58,903 nt of DNA from Flammula alnicola (lineage: Eukaryota; Basidiomycota; Agaricomycetes; Agaricales; Strophariaceae). A program made the position numbers and the translations under genes. The notes under the pieces were generated by a model, which was not told where the DNA came from, made no database searches, and was given only the letters and a program-made list of their open reading frames with translations. This document shows positions 1-11,300 of this stretch, one piece after another (positions within the stretch are counted from its first letter, which is position 1; every line of letters starts with the position of its first letter). The stretch is taken from assembly GCA_015499995.1 (NCBI GenBank), contig JADNRV010000297.1, positions 1 to 58,903 of the forward strand, in the 5' to 3' direction.

Positions 1-1459
1 TTATCTGGTACTACCTAGGGTGTCAGCCTCAAATGCCGCCAAGTCATACGCGATGAGCCTCAATACCACAGACTATCTCACTGGCACCGATTGGCAATTT
101 GGATCACGTTTAACGACTGAGCATGTTTGGGATGCATTCACCATTGTATCCCTTTTAGAAGATAAAATCCGGCAAAATCAACGCCTTCGTGTACCGCACA
201 CTGGATTGCAAAAAGACAGATTCACAGCAGCAATGGAAGAGCGGAATCGAGACATTGTACTAAATGGCCAACCAGATGCTGTGGATCATGCGTGTGACAA
301 GTGCTTGAGAACGTATGAAACCGAAGATGGTGAAATCGGTGAGTTTCTTTGATGAATATCCTGTCAAACTAGATTTATGGGTTGAATTTTTAAATAAGGT
401 CAATGTCATCCTATCGTGGGCGACGGACTAAGCATTGGCCGCCCGTGCTGTGCTGAATTTGCTTGCCGCGAGCCTCTTCAGAACAATCGACATCGGTATT
501 GCAAAACACATTTTGATCAGCATGGACTTTGCGCAATCGTTCAATGCATCCAGCCTGTTACAGGACCGGAGTCCAAGACTTGCTCTGACCCAGAGCACAA
601 AGAAATAGAACGGAAGAACAAGGAGAAAGGAGCATCAACGTTTATCCTGAAGGATCGATTTCGACATAGCCAAGCATCCCAGCCAGTAGATTCACTTGAA
701 ACGCAAGAGATACACCAAGCAGAAGATGTTGAAGAAACGACGGTCGAATGGTTTGAGGTAGACAATAGCACAAACACAGTCCAGCTTCGAAGTAAACCCA
801 ATCCGGGTACCGTTGGTGCAGAAGACGACACATTGGCACCTGAACCATGCCCTTCAAAACCAGCGATGGGAAATCGTGTTGTTAAGGCCCAATTTGGGAG
901 ACGCCGAACTCATAACGAACAGACTCTGGTACGTCCATGTGGAATTATCTATGCTCGTGCGACCATGTTCGGAACGGAAGCAGTATCCAACTTCTTGGTA
1001 CGTCCATATTTGCAAAGGATTTCTCTTACATTCTGACGTTTTCATTAGAAAATGGTTGAAAATGCATTTTCTGTGCCAGGAGCTAAAAAACCTGAGCATA
1101 TTTTCTACGATACCAACTGCCTTGCGAGGCAACAAGCAGAAAAGAACCCATGGTTCGAAGGAATTGGGATGTGTGTCGATGTCTGGCATTTCCTCAACAA
1201 GCACCAAGTGACGCACGAGTATTGTCAGAAGAACTGCAATCCCTGCATGTATCCTGAACTTCTCGACGAGCTTGGAAAATGGTTTTTCAATACTTCGGTT
1301 GCCGAGCAGATTAACGCATGGTTGCAGGGGTATCATTCAATGTGCAGAGAAATGTTGCCGGTCAAATTTGACTTCTTTCTTGATGAGATGATCAGGCGAA
1401 GGAATGTTGAACACTTGAAGAAGCTGAAGGGAGAAGGACAAAATCCCCGAGAGAGATGA
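1..1459 (+). CDS. KDZ-type transposase with Cys cluster, 5'-truncated by window edge
   Basis: The 3' half of a transposase gene of the Kyakuja-Dileera-Zisupton (KDZ) kind. Exons read <1-338, 399-997 and 1049-1459, with GT-AG introns of 60 and 51 bp; the frame is open at base 2, so the start lies outside the window. Exon 2 encodes a Cys/His-rich cluster (CCAEFAC, then HRYCKTHF, CAIVQC and CSDPEH) like the CxC-type zinc clusters found inside KDZ transposases in agaricomycetes. Exon 3 carries the end of the catalytic core: FYDTNCLA, a CVDVWHF strand, then NTSVAEQINAW, which likely holds the last acidic catalytic residue, followed by a basic tail. Family assignment rests on motif recall, not a search. 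The frame is unbroken in the visible part, but whether the element is complete or mobile cannot be judged. Confidence 0.75.
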
Positions 1460-1553
1460 TATTACAAAGTTCTAGAGCTACACTGACATGTCGAGTTCAA
1501 AAAAAGAATACAATGATAGGCTACAAAGCTAGTGAAAGAATGCAAGGCGAAGT

Positions 1554-3537
1554 CTATTTACGAGAACCCTTAACCTTGGGAACAAGAGACCACAGACCAT
1601 CAGGAGTATGACCAGCCTGTATGAGATCAGCCCGTTGGTTTTCAGTCAAAGCCTTCCAGTACCTGCGATGGTCGTGGTATGTCGTGGTTGGTATTTTTTT
1701 GCTGAAGACAGTGAAAAGACGGTCATCAAGCTTGATACGATCCTTGTTGCGATCCAGCTTCTCAGCCAGCTTATCGATCAGGCGAAATGCTCGAGCCATA
1801 TCAATGGCATACATTCCTGCAGGCCACGGCTTCAACGTCGCCGGCATGTAAATTTCCTCCAGCGACGGTGTAGGTGAGGCAGGACGAGGTGACATCGTGA
1901 TAGATGATGATCTTGAGAAAGGAGAGAAAGATGGTGGAGTGTCGTAACGAAGAGATGTCGATGACGGAGATGGATGACGAGGGGTGGTATGCTCTTCGAG
2001 ATAAGAGCAGTGACGCTGCGAAGGCCGCATATTAAGATCCAGGTCATCTTCAATTTGTCGTTTGAGCAGCGGTCTATCACCTTTCTCGACAATCACCACC
2101 TCGTCTTCATCGTCACAGAGGTTGACTACGAAGGGCGGACGCTCTGTCTTCCGCTTCTGGAGTTGTTGCCTAACCCCTGCACGCTCGCCAGCCATGTTGA
2201 ATCGGAGATGTGTATCTTTTGATGTCGACTGCAAGACATGATTTTCGAGACCGAGGCATGAGGTTCCCAGGAGGCGAAGGAGGAGGGAGCCATCCTTCTT
2301 CACATCGTGAGGGTAGGAGAGTGTGCAGGTAATCCATTGGGAGCTCCGAGTGTCGTAATATTCCAAAAGAGTTGCGTGGATGTCGAACTCGGTTCGGATA
2401 TCAAGAGCGTCCATCAGGATCCACTTCGGCCACAATGGACACTCGTGAACGGCTCGGATTTTCGGAGCCTTCTCATCCTGCAAAATAATTAACATTTGTT
2501 GGAGAGGATAACAACAAATGAACATACCTCATGCCAAAATACCAGAGAAAACCGGTTGTCCAGATTCACTCTAGGGACCCGCTTTGACTTTTTGGTATTG
2601 TCGACAGTTGGCCGCATCCAGTCTTCGCTCATGTGCTGGGTGATGGTTGGCGGGCAGTATGGAATGGTGCGGACGGTAGCAGATGGCTTGGTGGGACGAC
2701 GTGAGACGGGAAGGGCAGCAAGTCTGGATGGTGCAGAAAACGTGGCGGAAACAGAGCTGGCAGAGGTTGTTGGTCGAGAAGGAGAGGAGGATATGCGTGA
2801 CGGTCCTGAAATTGCAGTGGAAACGGAGCTGAAAGAGGTTGCTGGTTGAGAAGAGGAGGCTCGGGCGGAGATAGGGCGAGGGGTTGTGTGCAGCACGCTG
2901 AGCGAAGCAGCAACAGCAGCTTGGTACTGCTCTTCCTCCTCATCCTCGAGCGCCTGAGCCTGCTCGTTCTGCAGGTGAATGGCCGCCTGACGCTGCCTTT
3001 CTTCCTCAAGGAAGAAGCCAACCGGATCTTGTGCTGTCATGTTCTCAACCGCCGCAATGGCGAAGGCATCAAGAGGCGATTCGTTGGGCTGAGCTGTCGT
3101 GGAAGACTCTGCAAGTTTACCCCGCTGCCTGAGGGTGAGTTGTGAGAAGTTGTGGGCTCGTAGACTGCAACCAGACAGCGAGATGCAACACTGTTTGCAC
3201 ATGCGACGCAAACATTGCATACATCCGCGGTGCTTGCATCCTGGTTTTGAACAGTCGATGTACCGAGGTGCAGAAGGATGGACCAGCGAGGGAGAAGGTG
3301 GTGGAAGAGCGGTGACTGCGCGAGGAATATCTGACTTGGGAAAGGTGTGATGATAGCTGCACGAAATACACTGCAAGGTCTTGTTACTTGTGAACGTAAC
3401 TCCAGAGTTCAAACCATACATACATGAATATAATATTGGCCAGGCGAGTTTCCACCTTTGGCGAGCTTGACTGGTAGGTGGCCTCCACATTTTATGCATG
3501 AGCAAGGGCCATTTACGTCGTGACGAAGAGTCATCAT
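1554..3537 (-). CDS. Cys-rich low-complexity protein, unknown function (about 626 aa)
   Basis: Three exons on the minus strand: 3537-3424, 3370-2528 and 2477-1554, with introns of 53 and 50 bp bearing GTATGT donors and TTGCAG acceptors. Splicing gives one open frame of 626 residues. The N-terminus has CSCIKCGG, then CISC, then a dense Cys block (CSKPGCKHRGCMQC, CKQCC, GCSLRAH) that looks zinc-binding. A Ser/Pro/Thr-rich linker, an acidic Gln/Glu helix and a C-terminal globular part (LKPWPAGMY; WKALTENQRADLIQAG) follow. Similar Cys-block proteins are common as unnamed families in mushrooms; I know of no established function. The start at 3537 was chosen because it places the first CxxC pair in frame with the Cys block; a longer unspliced reading starting near 3805 lacks that pair. 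It is transcribed divergently from NOP56 across about 500 bp. Confidence 0.75.
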
Positions 3538-3765
3538 GGCAGTTGCTGAGAACGGCGTAATTTGACGTTGAAAGGGTCGTAAAGGCGTGATAAATTATAA
3601 GAGACTGTAGAGGGTCATAAGAGGGTATCGCGTAGAAAAGAAGATCGCGTCGGCGACGAGATCGCCAGCGAGGTCGTTGAAGAGGGAAAGGGAGCGCTAT
3701 GTTACAGAGTTCAAACACGCGGACAGAGATGGGGAAAAATATCGCACGTGCCCTTTCGGATGTTG

Positions 3766-3796
3766 CCGCCGTACACACCGCCGGCCTGTACGGCGG
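3766..3796. repeat. GC-rich inverted repeat between divergent genes
   Basis: CCGCCGTACA at 3766-3775 is perfectly complementary to TGTACGGCGG at 3787-3796, with an 11-base loop. It lies upstream of the Cys-rich gene in the region shared with NOP56. It may be a dyad-symmetric protein site or an RNA hairpin in a 5' leader; the sequence alone does not decide. Confidence 0.6.
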
Positions 3797-3854
3797 TGTT
3801 TCCAAATCCCAGATTCTTTGTGGCGAGCTGAACGCAACGAACTGATTTGATTCT

Positions 3855-3872
3855 GAGTATTATATAATACTC
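3855..3872. promoter_or_regulatory. Perfect 18-bp AT-rich palindrome in the divergent promoter
   Basis: GAGTATTATATAATACTC reads the same on both strands. It lies 164 bp upstream of the NOP56 start and 318 bp upstream of the Cys-rich gene start. It contains a TATA-like core usable in either direction, so a role as a shared core-promoter element is an inference from position only. Confidence 0.45.
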
Positions 3873-4035
3873 TTGCCATTTTGGGACTCACGTGCGTGGG
3901 GCGGAAAGTCAAAAACTGGTGGAAGGGATCACTCAGTCACGCCACTGTCACATTGTCACAGCATTCCTGGCTGGAGCGGTCTTCGAGAAAAAAGTTTCTC
4001 CTCATCGTCCTGAACAACGACAAGGCCCATCGAAG

Positions 4036-5846
4036 ATGTCGGTAACACACGTACTCTTTGAGTCGGCCTCAGGATATGCCATATTCGAGGCAAAACTCAC
4101 AGAAGGTCTAAATCCCAGGCAGTCCAGGAATCATTCAAGGACCTGGCCAAGTTCGGGAAAATGGTCTCGCTGATGAGCTTTGCGCCTTTCAAGAGTGCTG
4201 CTCAGGCTTTGGAGAATGCCACCGATATTTCAGGAGGTGCGAAATGAAAATTTTCTGTTGCTATTTACAATATTCTAGGTATGTGTCCTGAACGACTTCC
4301 TCCAAAATCTCCTTGAACTGAACCTCTCGAAGACATCGAAGAAGTCACCAGTCAAGCTCGCTGTTTCCGACCCTCTCATTGGAAAGAGCATAAAGGATGC
4401 CCTGGGCTTCCAAATTGATGTGTCCGAAACATCTCAAGACCTCATTCGCGGTATTCGTCTTCACGCCTCCAAGCTCCTCAAGGGTCTCCAAACTGATGAC
4501 CTGAGGAAGGCCCAGCTCGGTCTCGGGCACTCCTACTCCCGCGCAAAACTAAAGTTCAACGTCAACCGTGTGGATAACATGATCATACAGGCTATTGCCC
4601 TTCTTGACCAGCTCGACAAGGACGTCAACCTGTTTTCGATGCGGATCAGGGAATGGTATGGCTATCATTTCCCAGAGCTCGTCCGTCTCGTGCCCGACAA
4701 CCATAAGTACGCGCAGGTCGCCAAATTTATTGGTGACAAAGACACTCTTGATGAAGAAAAACTCCCAGACCTCGCTGCAATCCTTGACGACGACTCGACG
4801 CTCGCGCAAAACATCCTCGACGCCGCCCGCGGCTCCATGGGCTCCGGTCTCTCTGAAATTGACATGTTGAACATCTCCTCCTTCGCCACGCGGGTAGTTT
4901 CCATTGCCGACTACCGCAAGTCGCTAGTATCGTATCTCTCCGAGAAGATGAACTCGGTAGCGCCCAGTCTGACAGCTCTTCTCGGAGAGCGCGTGGGTGC
5001 ACGATTGATCAGCCACGCTGGTAGCTTGACGAATCTAAGCAAGTACCCCGCCAGCACAGTGCAGATTCTTGGTGCGGAGAAAGCTCTTTTCCGCGCCTTG
5101 AAGACAAAGGGTAACACGCCGAAGGTATGTTTTTGTATTGCCAGCTATAGAAAACCCATCTGATGTTCTGATCTTTAGTACGGTCTTCTTTACCATTCAA
5201 CCTTCATCGGCCGTGCAGGCCCCAAACATAAGGGTCGCATTTCACGCTTCTTGGCTAACAAATGCTCAATAGCATCCCGTATCGATTGTTACTCTGGTAA
5301 AGCTGGATTATTTCGCTAGACATATCGTCGTGCTAATCAGCTTATAGAAAACCCCACCGCCAAGTTCGGAGAGGCTCTGCGCGCTCAAGTAGAAGAGCGA
5401 CTGAACTTCTTTGAGACCGGTACACCTCCATCAAAGAACGCCGACGCCATTCGGAAAGTTCTAGATGAGCTTGCCCTCGATGAGGAGGAGGATGACGACG
5501 ACGACGCTGGCATGGATGTGGACCAGCCTGCTTTGACCACCTTGGAAGCCGAGCCAAGGAAGGAGAAGAAAAAGAAGAGGAAGAGCGACGCCATGGATGT
5601 AGATGAAGACGAGGACGAGCACTCATCCAAGAAGGTCAAGCTCTCGAAGGAGGAGAAGAAGGCTTTGAAGAGGGCCAAGAAAGAGAAGGCAAAGGCTGAG
5701 GTGGCGGTTGATGGTGACGTGAGCATTTAACTTTCTTGCATGCAGATGACGATGTTGATGTTCACCTTGAAATTTAGGGTAAATCGTCGAAGAAGGAGAA
5801 AAAGGATAAGAAGGAAAAGAAGGAAAAGAAAAAGACCAAAGAGTAA
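4036..5846 (+). CDS. NOP56: Nucleolar protein 56, box C/D snoRNP core subunit
   Basis: Core protein of box C/D small nucleolar RNPs, which guide 2'-O-methylation and processing of pre-rRNA in the nucleolus. Approximate exons are 4036-4236, 4279-5124, 5179-5296, 5348-5718 and 5778-5846, about 534 residues. The N-terminus ([16 protein letters not shown]) and LSFAPFK-like segment form the NOP5NT domain; a helical region and the Nop snoRNA-binding domain follow ([58 protein letters not shown]). The tail is an acidic/Lys-rich KKE repeat typical of Nop56. The segment 4107-4235 is homologous in a frame shifted by one base from both sides: one base seems missing near 4105 and one extra near 4233-4240. 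The unshifted frame hits TGA at 4171. A GC-AG intron starting at 4239 could explain the second shift only. Since the rest is perfectly conserved, assembly error is likelier than loss of function. Confidence 0.93.
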
Positions 5847-6455
5847 TATATTTCTCTCGTTCTCTTTTCCTTCTTGTTTCCTATCTGTATCTTGTCACTT
5901 TATTCTATCCCTTTTTTATAACCCAGGTACACTATGTATTCTGATCGACATGTTGTTAGTGGGAAAGGGCTCTGGAAGACGTTGGAACTTGGACGCGTTC
6001 AAAGAAGGCTCTGGCCCGAGGGTCTCGGAATACGGACGCCGGCATCGATTTCCTTCCCATGCTGACATCCCATGCACTGCGCATGAGGACGGAACGGATT
6101 CTAGGGTGCGCATGCCCTATAAGTTACTGCTGCAAACGGGGTGGATCATCAAATTGACTACGTTTCTGTGTTCCTTTGGGGGACCATGGTCGCAGGGTGG
6201 AGGTGCTGCGATCATAATGCAGTCTACAACTGAGTATGCTCTTCCACGTGCGCTTGCATTGGGGAACTGATTGTGAAGAATTTGACCATGCTTGACATAG
6301 GAGTTTTCGACACGTAACAGCTGCCTGTACCGCTTGAAATTATGGCCTGAAAGAAAATTCACTTCGAACTTCCTAGCGCGTTCCATCGCGATCCACAGGG
6401 CCGGGTGCTGATTCACTCGTCGTTCGCTATATCTTGCTCTGGCGGAGCTAATCGA
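5847..6455. other. Intergenic region downstream of NOP56
   Basis: I see no convincing gene. From about 6170 the sequence resembles 15,448 onward, so the left border of the duplicated ABCC unit lies near here. Confidence 0.5.
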
Positions 6456-7286
6456 TCAATTATCGCCCGGAACGCTGTCAAAGGCAGAGCAAAGAAGAAG
6501 ATTCAGCTCCTCATTCCGATTGAAAGCTTTGACGATCGCACCTGTGCACGCAACCCTTGTCTTGGATAGCCCGCTGACATGCATCGAGGCCGAGGTTTTG
6601 ATAACTTTCGCGTCCATTCGTTGTCGTTCTTTCGCTAATTTCTGAAGATAGTTGACAATTGTTAGGACTCTCTTGTTCGGTGCCTTTGGGAAGCCCTCTT
6701 GGCTCCAGGGAAAACAGACCAGTCTGACCACGAAATTATCTTCGGCTTCCTGAAGCTGCACCCATTTTTTATGAATTCTGTCCTCGCACCCAGCATACTC
6801 CATCAAGAAAACAGTGTAGACCTCATCGCTAAGGGGAGTTCTGCTTAGATTAAGCGCATATATCCACAGTATGCATGCGCTTACATGGCTTTCATTCCAT
6901 CGCGAACTTCTCTCGCTGATGTTTCAAGCTGGACAAATTGAAGTCGTTGGTCAGTGAAAGCCGTTCAATAAAATGTGGGTGGAAGCGCATACATCGAGGT
7001 TAAGATATTTCGCTGAGACTTCTAGGAACTTCTTCTCCTTATGTGCCTTTTTCTTTTCTACTTCAGCTGCAAAATCGGAACGGTAGGTGGTTTTCGAACG
7101 TTGATGAAAGTTCTGAGATGCACGCACCAGCCAAACATTTTTCGAGTGAGTCTCTGAGTCTATTGGCGTATTTATGTCAGCAGTTTCGCGGTGGTACACG
7201 CACCCTACGCATATTATGGAAAGGAATATGCGGACGGCAACGTACGCTCGTTGTTGCTCGTCGCTTTGATTAGATTGTTGTGACAT
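6456..7286 (-). CDS. Small protein of unknown function, intact copy of unit A
   Basis: Minus-strand gene starting at 7286 (MSQQSNQSDEQQ). Readable coding blocks are separated by probable short introns: the N-terminal exon, a Lys-rich helical block (EKKKAHKEKKFLEV), a block after an intron near 6930-6980 (ETSAREVRDGMKA) and a last exon (EYAGCEDRIHKKWVQLQEA through NYLQKLAKERQRM) ending at 6456. I expect roughly 190-220 residues, mostly helical, with no signal peptide or membrane segment. I do not recognise the family. Its nearest relative is the broken copy at 15,781-18,379, which shows the same order of blocks, so the exon structure is supported by the pair. Exact splice sites remain uncertain. 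Confidence 0.55.
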
Positions 7287-7539
7287 GGTAAAATCGAGAT
7301 CCTCCTCTGCGATCTCGACTTTCCGCTAATTTTCTTGCTGGGGACGGCGGTTAGCCATTAGAAACGTGATTGATGGCTGGCGTGTGTAATTTCAAAGGGG
7401 AGTTAAGTAGAAGGCAAGGCGAGCCAAAAGTTGATTCGGCACTGATATACTGTATGTGGCAGGCATGTGGCGCTATTTACCGGCGTCCACAAACGGGTTT
7501 TCTACTAAGTACTTTAACTTACAGTACTTACTAGTATTA

Positions 7540-7753
7540 CAGTGTCTTGCATATTGGTTTGCACAACGAAATTTCCAGCGCGCTGTTTGATGTGACCACC
7601 GTGTCACTTCAAACTTTATTTCGGAAGCGAACAACGGTGTCTCGTGGTTTTGAGGACGGATCTTGGGTGAGGGTTACCGTGAGAAAGTGATGCTGAAGTC
7701 ACATCAAATCGCGTCTGGAAATTTTGTTGTGCAAACCAATATGCAAGACACTG
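7540..7753. mobile_element. Tc1/mariner-type MITE, 214 bp, flanked by TA
   Basis: The ends are terminal inverted repeats of about 55 bp beginning CAGTGTCTTGCATATTGG, differing at only a few positions, and the element is flanked by TA on both sides (7538-7539 and 7754-7755). The paralogous position in unit B (around 18,622) is an empty site with a single TA, which shows the insertion directly. No coding capacity. TA target choice and CAGTG ends fit the Tc1/mariner superfamily; no autonomous partner is visible in the window. Confidence 0.88.
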
Positions 7754-8368
7754 TATCGTTATTCCACTCGAGGAGTGGTGAGAGACGGGAAAACTCTTAA
7801 TTCATCAAATTGTAATCCCACGGACACCAATGACAAACCAACGAAAATGCTCGATTCATTTAGAGCCGAGCCGACGACTTTACAAGCAAGACATCTTTTG
7901 TAACTTCCAGAGTAGTCGGAATCCGCTTTACAAAGCTGATGTACACAAGATAGTAATACACTATTGCTCCCATTGGTCAGGAATATCCCCACGTGATTTA
8001 CTTAGGGCCGGTGCAATTAATCGCTAATGTGTCAACGTTCTTGTTCTTCATGCTTCGCCGTTTATGCATAAAATGTATCATCCTGAGTTCCTCCCAAGGC
8101 AAAACTTAGTTTTCTACAGTCCTGTTCGACACGACGTCCCAGCCATCTGTGTCTGTAAAGTCAAAAATAGCATACGCCTGCGGACCGCATTCCACTCGTG
8201 GCTTGTATCATGTCTCCCAGCCGGGCTGAGCACGCCGCCAACAATACATATGCAACATCGAATTGAAGAGTTCACACCCCACAATTCAAGAACCTCTGGC
8301 TATCTACCAACAAAGTAACGCTTTCCGACAGGAGTATATTTCGGAGCGCCGGCTTTCAACACAAGGCA
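7754..8368 (+). promoter_or_regulatory. 5' region of the first ABCC gene
   Basis: No gene seen. About 8095-8180 is closely similar to about 19,090-19,175 upstream of the second transporter (shared TTAGTTTTCTACAGTCCTGT), so the two genes appear to have kept a common promoter-proximal segment. No specific operator can be named. Confidence 0.4.
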
Positions 8369-11300
8369 ATGGAAGCCATTGGAGACTTGCCAGACTATTT
8401 GTAAGGACTGTGATATCTGTGCTCGATTCCTGACCTGATTCCTTTGTAGTACTAGGGATTCCGAGCTTTTGATTCCATTTGAAGTCGCGAGTTTCTCCAT
8501 CGTATTACATGCATTATGGTCAATTGGTTCTCGCTGGAAACGCAAGGCTAAGAACCCCGAAGATGAACTGGCATCAAGTGCCACCAACAACCTAGAATTC
8601 AAGACAAGATTGGATCATCACATTCGCTGTCTTGGTGGACGTACTATCTTTGGATTCATGGCGGCGCGTTTAGCTTGCACTTTCGCCCTATTCAACCTAT
8701 CAGCAGTCACGCTATGGCAGTGTAAAGTGCACTCTGGCCAGTTGAATTGGAGATTCATTTCAAATTGCCATGAAATTTACATGACCATCGTCTTCGTGAG
8801 TCCTATCCAAGCCGAACTTTGGGTAGATAATGGGACTGACGAAGCGCGAAAAAGTTATATACGGCAGTGCTGGCCGTTATTTCACTCACCTCAACGGTTT
8901 GGAGCCATTCGGCCTCCAGGCATATCAACGTCGCCTTGCTTTCTGCCTTTGGAGTTTACGCATACCGTGATCTATGGCCTCTGGCTACGTACACACAGAA
9001 TCCGGTGGATATCGCAGAAGGCGGCATATTGTGGGCCAAGATTATCATTCTCACCATAACAGCGATTGTGATACCTTTATTCATACCACGGCGTTATGTT
9101 CCTATCGATCCAAAGGTACTTTATGCAATGATAAAAGTCTCGATTCGTCGTGTCATAATACTGACCAAAAACCTATCAAGAATCCTATGCCCGTCCCCAA
9201 TCCCGAGCAAACGGCCTCGTGGTTCGCAAGAGCTACTTACATGTACATCGATGCTATCATCTTGTTGGGCTATAAAGTGCCACATTTGCGTCATGACCAA
9301 CTTCCACCTCTTTCGGACGATGACTACTCTAGATATCGAACCAGTAGAGCGTTTCAGGTTCGTTGTTGCTCAACCCAGCTCTCAATGTGGGTACTACTGT
9401 TTAAACATGTCTTGCTCATGTTTCGTGTAGTATATAGACCCTTTGCGCAATGATAAGCGCCAAAACATCTTCTTCGGCCTGATGACCTACTTCCGTGCGG
9501 CAATTTCACTGTGTTCTTATTCTTTGCATCATTAATACTGATATCCTCTCGCTGCCTAGGTCGTGATTACGTGGTTATGGCTCTCACGATTCCCGTCAGC
9601 TCTCTCTGTAGTTTCGCCACTCCAACTGCGATAAACAAAATACTCAGGTGCCTCATTTCATTGTTCGTCTACGATACTGGCTTATCATAGTATAGCTATC
9701 TAGAAACGGGCGGCGCGAACGCGACCATCCGACCCTGGTTCTGGATTGCATTGCTCCTAATTGGACCTTTGCTACAGTCGACCTTTGTGCACTGGTTCAT
9801 GTTTATTGGGAGTAGGGCTCGGGTGCGCGTTGAGGGATTACTTACTCAACTTGCTTTCGAGCACAGCCTGCGCATCCGACTGAAAGCCGAGACATCCAGC
9901 GAAAGTGCTGCTCGAGGCCATGGCCGTGACAACGATGCGCCAGCTCGTACGGCAGCATCTATTGCAAGCACCTCCACACAAGGCAGGGTCTCGGAAGGCG
10001 GCTCCTTGAAAGGCAAGACCAAGGTTGATACCACACCTCTGGATAAAAAACACTCTGCAGATTCGAAAAACCAGATCGGCAAGCTTAACAACTTTGTCAC
10101 TACCGACCTTGCCAATATCGTCGGCGGTATCGATTTCCTCAACTTTGGTCAGTATAACTGTCGACCTAAATATCGTGAATTGAGCTGACATGCCGGTGTT
10201 GCGGCTAGTCATCCAGATTCCTTTGCAGATAACGCTTAGTATGATATTCCTGTATCAAGTCCTTGGCTGGAGGTAGGTCTCATGTCTCCGACTATATCTC
10301 TTAGGCTCGAACTCTCTGACATCTGGAATTTCAATCTCAGTGCAATCGTTGGTCTTGTTACAACAATAATATTCATTCCAGTCCCGGGGTATATTGGAAA
10401 GAAAGTCAAGGACATACAAGCAATCAAGATGAAATGGGTATGATAAACAGCTAATTCACTATGCCGCTAAGCATTAATGTACTGAATCTTTCCATCAGAC
10501 GGATGCGAGAGTGCAGACCATCTCTGAAGGTAAATGTTTTGTTCGATTTATAAGAACGATGAGCTTTATTAAATGTGTGATTTTGATAGCTGTAAATGTA
10601 TTGCGGATGATCAAGTTGTTTGGATGGGAAAAGATGATGTCCCAGCGCGTTCAAGAACGGCGAGACGAGGAACTTCAATGGCTCTGGAAGATGATGGCAT
10701 GTCCAACTAAAATTATCATATCGTTGTGCCAAAAGCTCATTGCCATGACAGGTATTAAGACTGCTAAACAATGCAATGGGGTGAATCTTTTTCTTCTTGT
10801 TCCAATAGTATATGTCTGATATCTAGACCATTAGGGCTATCATTCCAATGTTGACTACGCTGTTTACTTTCATTGCATATACCGCGGTCATGAAGCAGGA
10901 ACTAAACGGTATGGTTTCTCTTCCCATACGTTACTATGCATACCATGACTGACCGTCGATGCAGCATCCAAGATTTTCTCTAGCATGGCTGTTTTCAACA
11001 TCCTGGGGACACAATTTCAGAGGATCTCTTGGCGGGTGACATTGGTGATCCAAGGTATGAAGTTGCTACATTACTGCCGTTACAGGGAATTGACGACAAT
11101 CGCAACAGCCAAAGTCTCAATTGATCGTTGGAATGACTTCTTGTATCATACGGAACTTCTCGATTCGTTCTCCGATTTGAAAGGACAGCCCACGGATTCT
11201 CCACAAATCGAAGAGGGTAATCCAATCGACACAGATTTGACCGGATTTAGGGATGCGACATTTGTGTGGTCTGTTGAAGATGAAGGGGGTTCACTCGCTC

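Noticed and set aside
5342..5726. Long minus-strand Ser-rich frames over the NOP56 tail
   Set aside because: They are antisense shadows of the Lys/Glu-rich KKE tail of NOP56.
10697..10735. A third GC-AG intron in transporter copy A at a position where copy B has an intron
   Set aside because: The 39-bp intron is short, and the following exon would have no donor in the right phase; reading through to a GT donor at 10,723 keeps frame and the next exon length.
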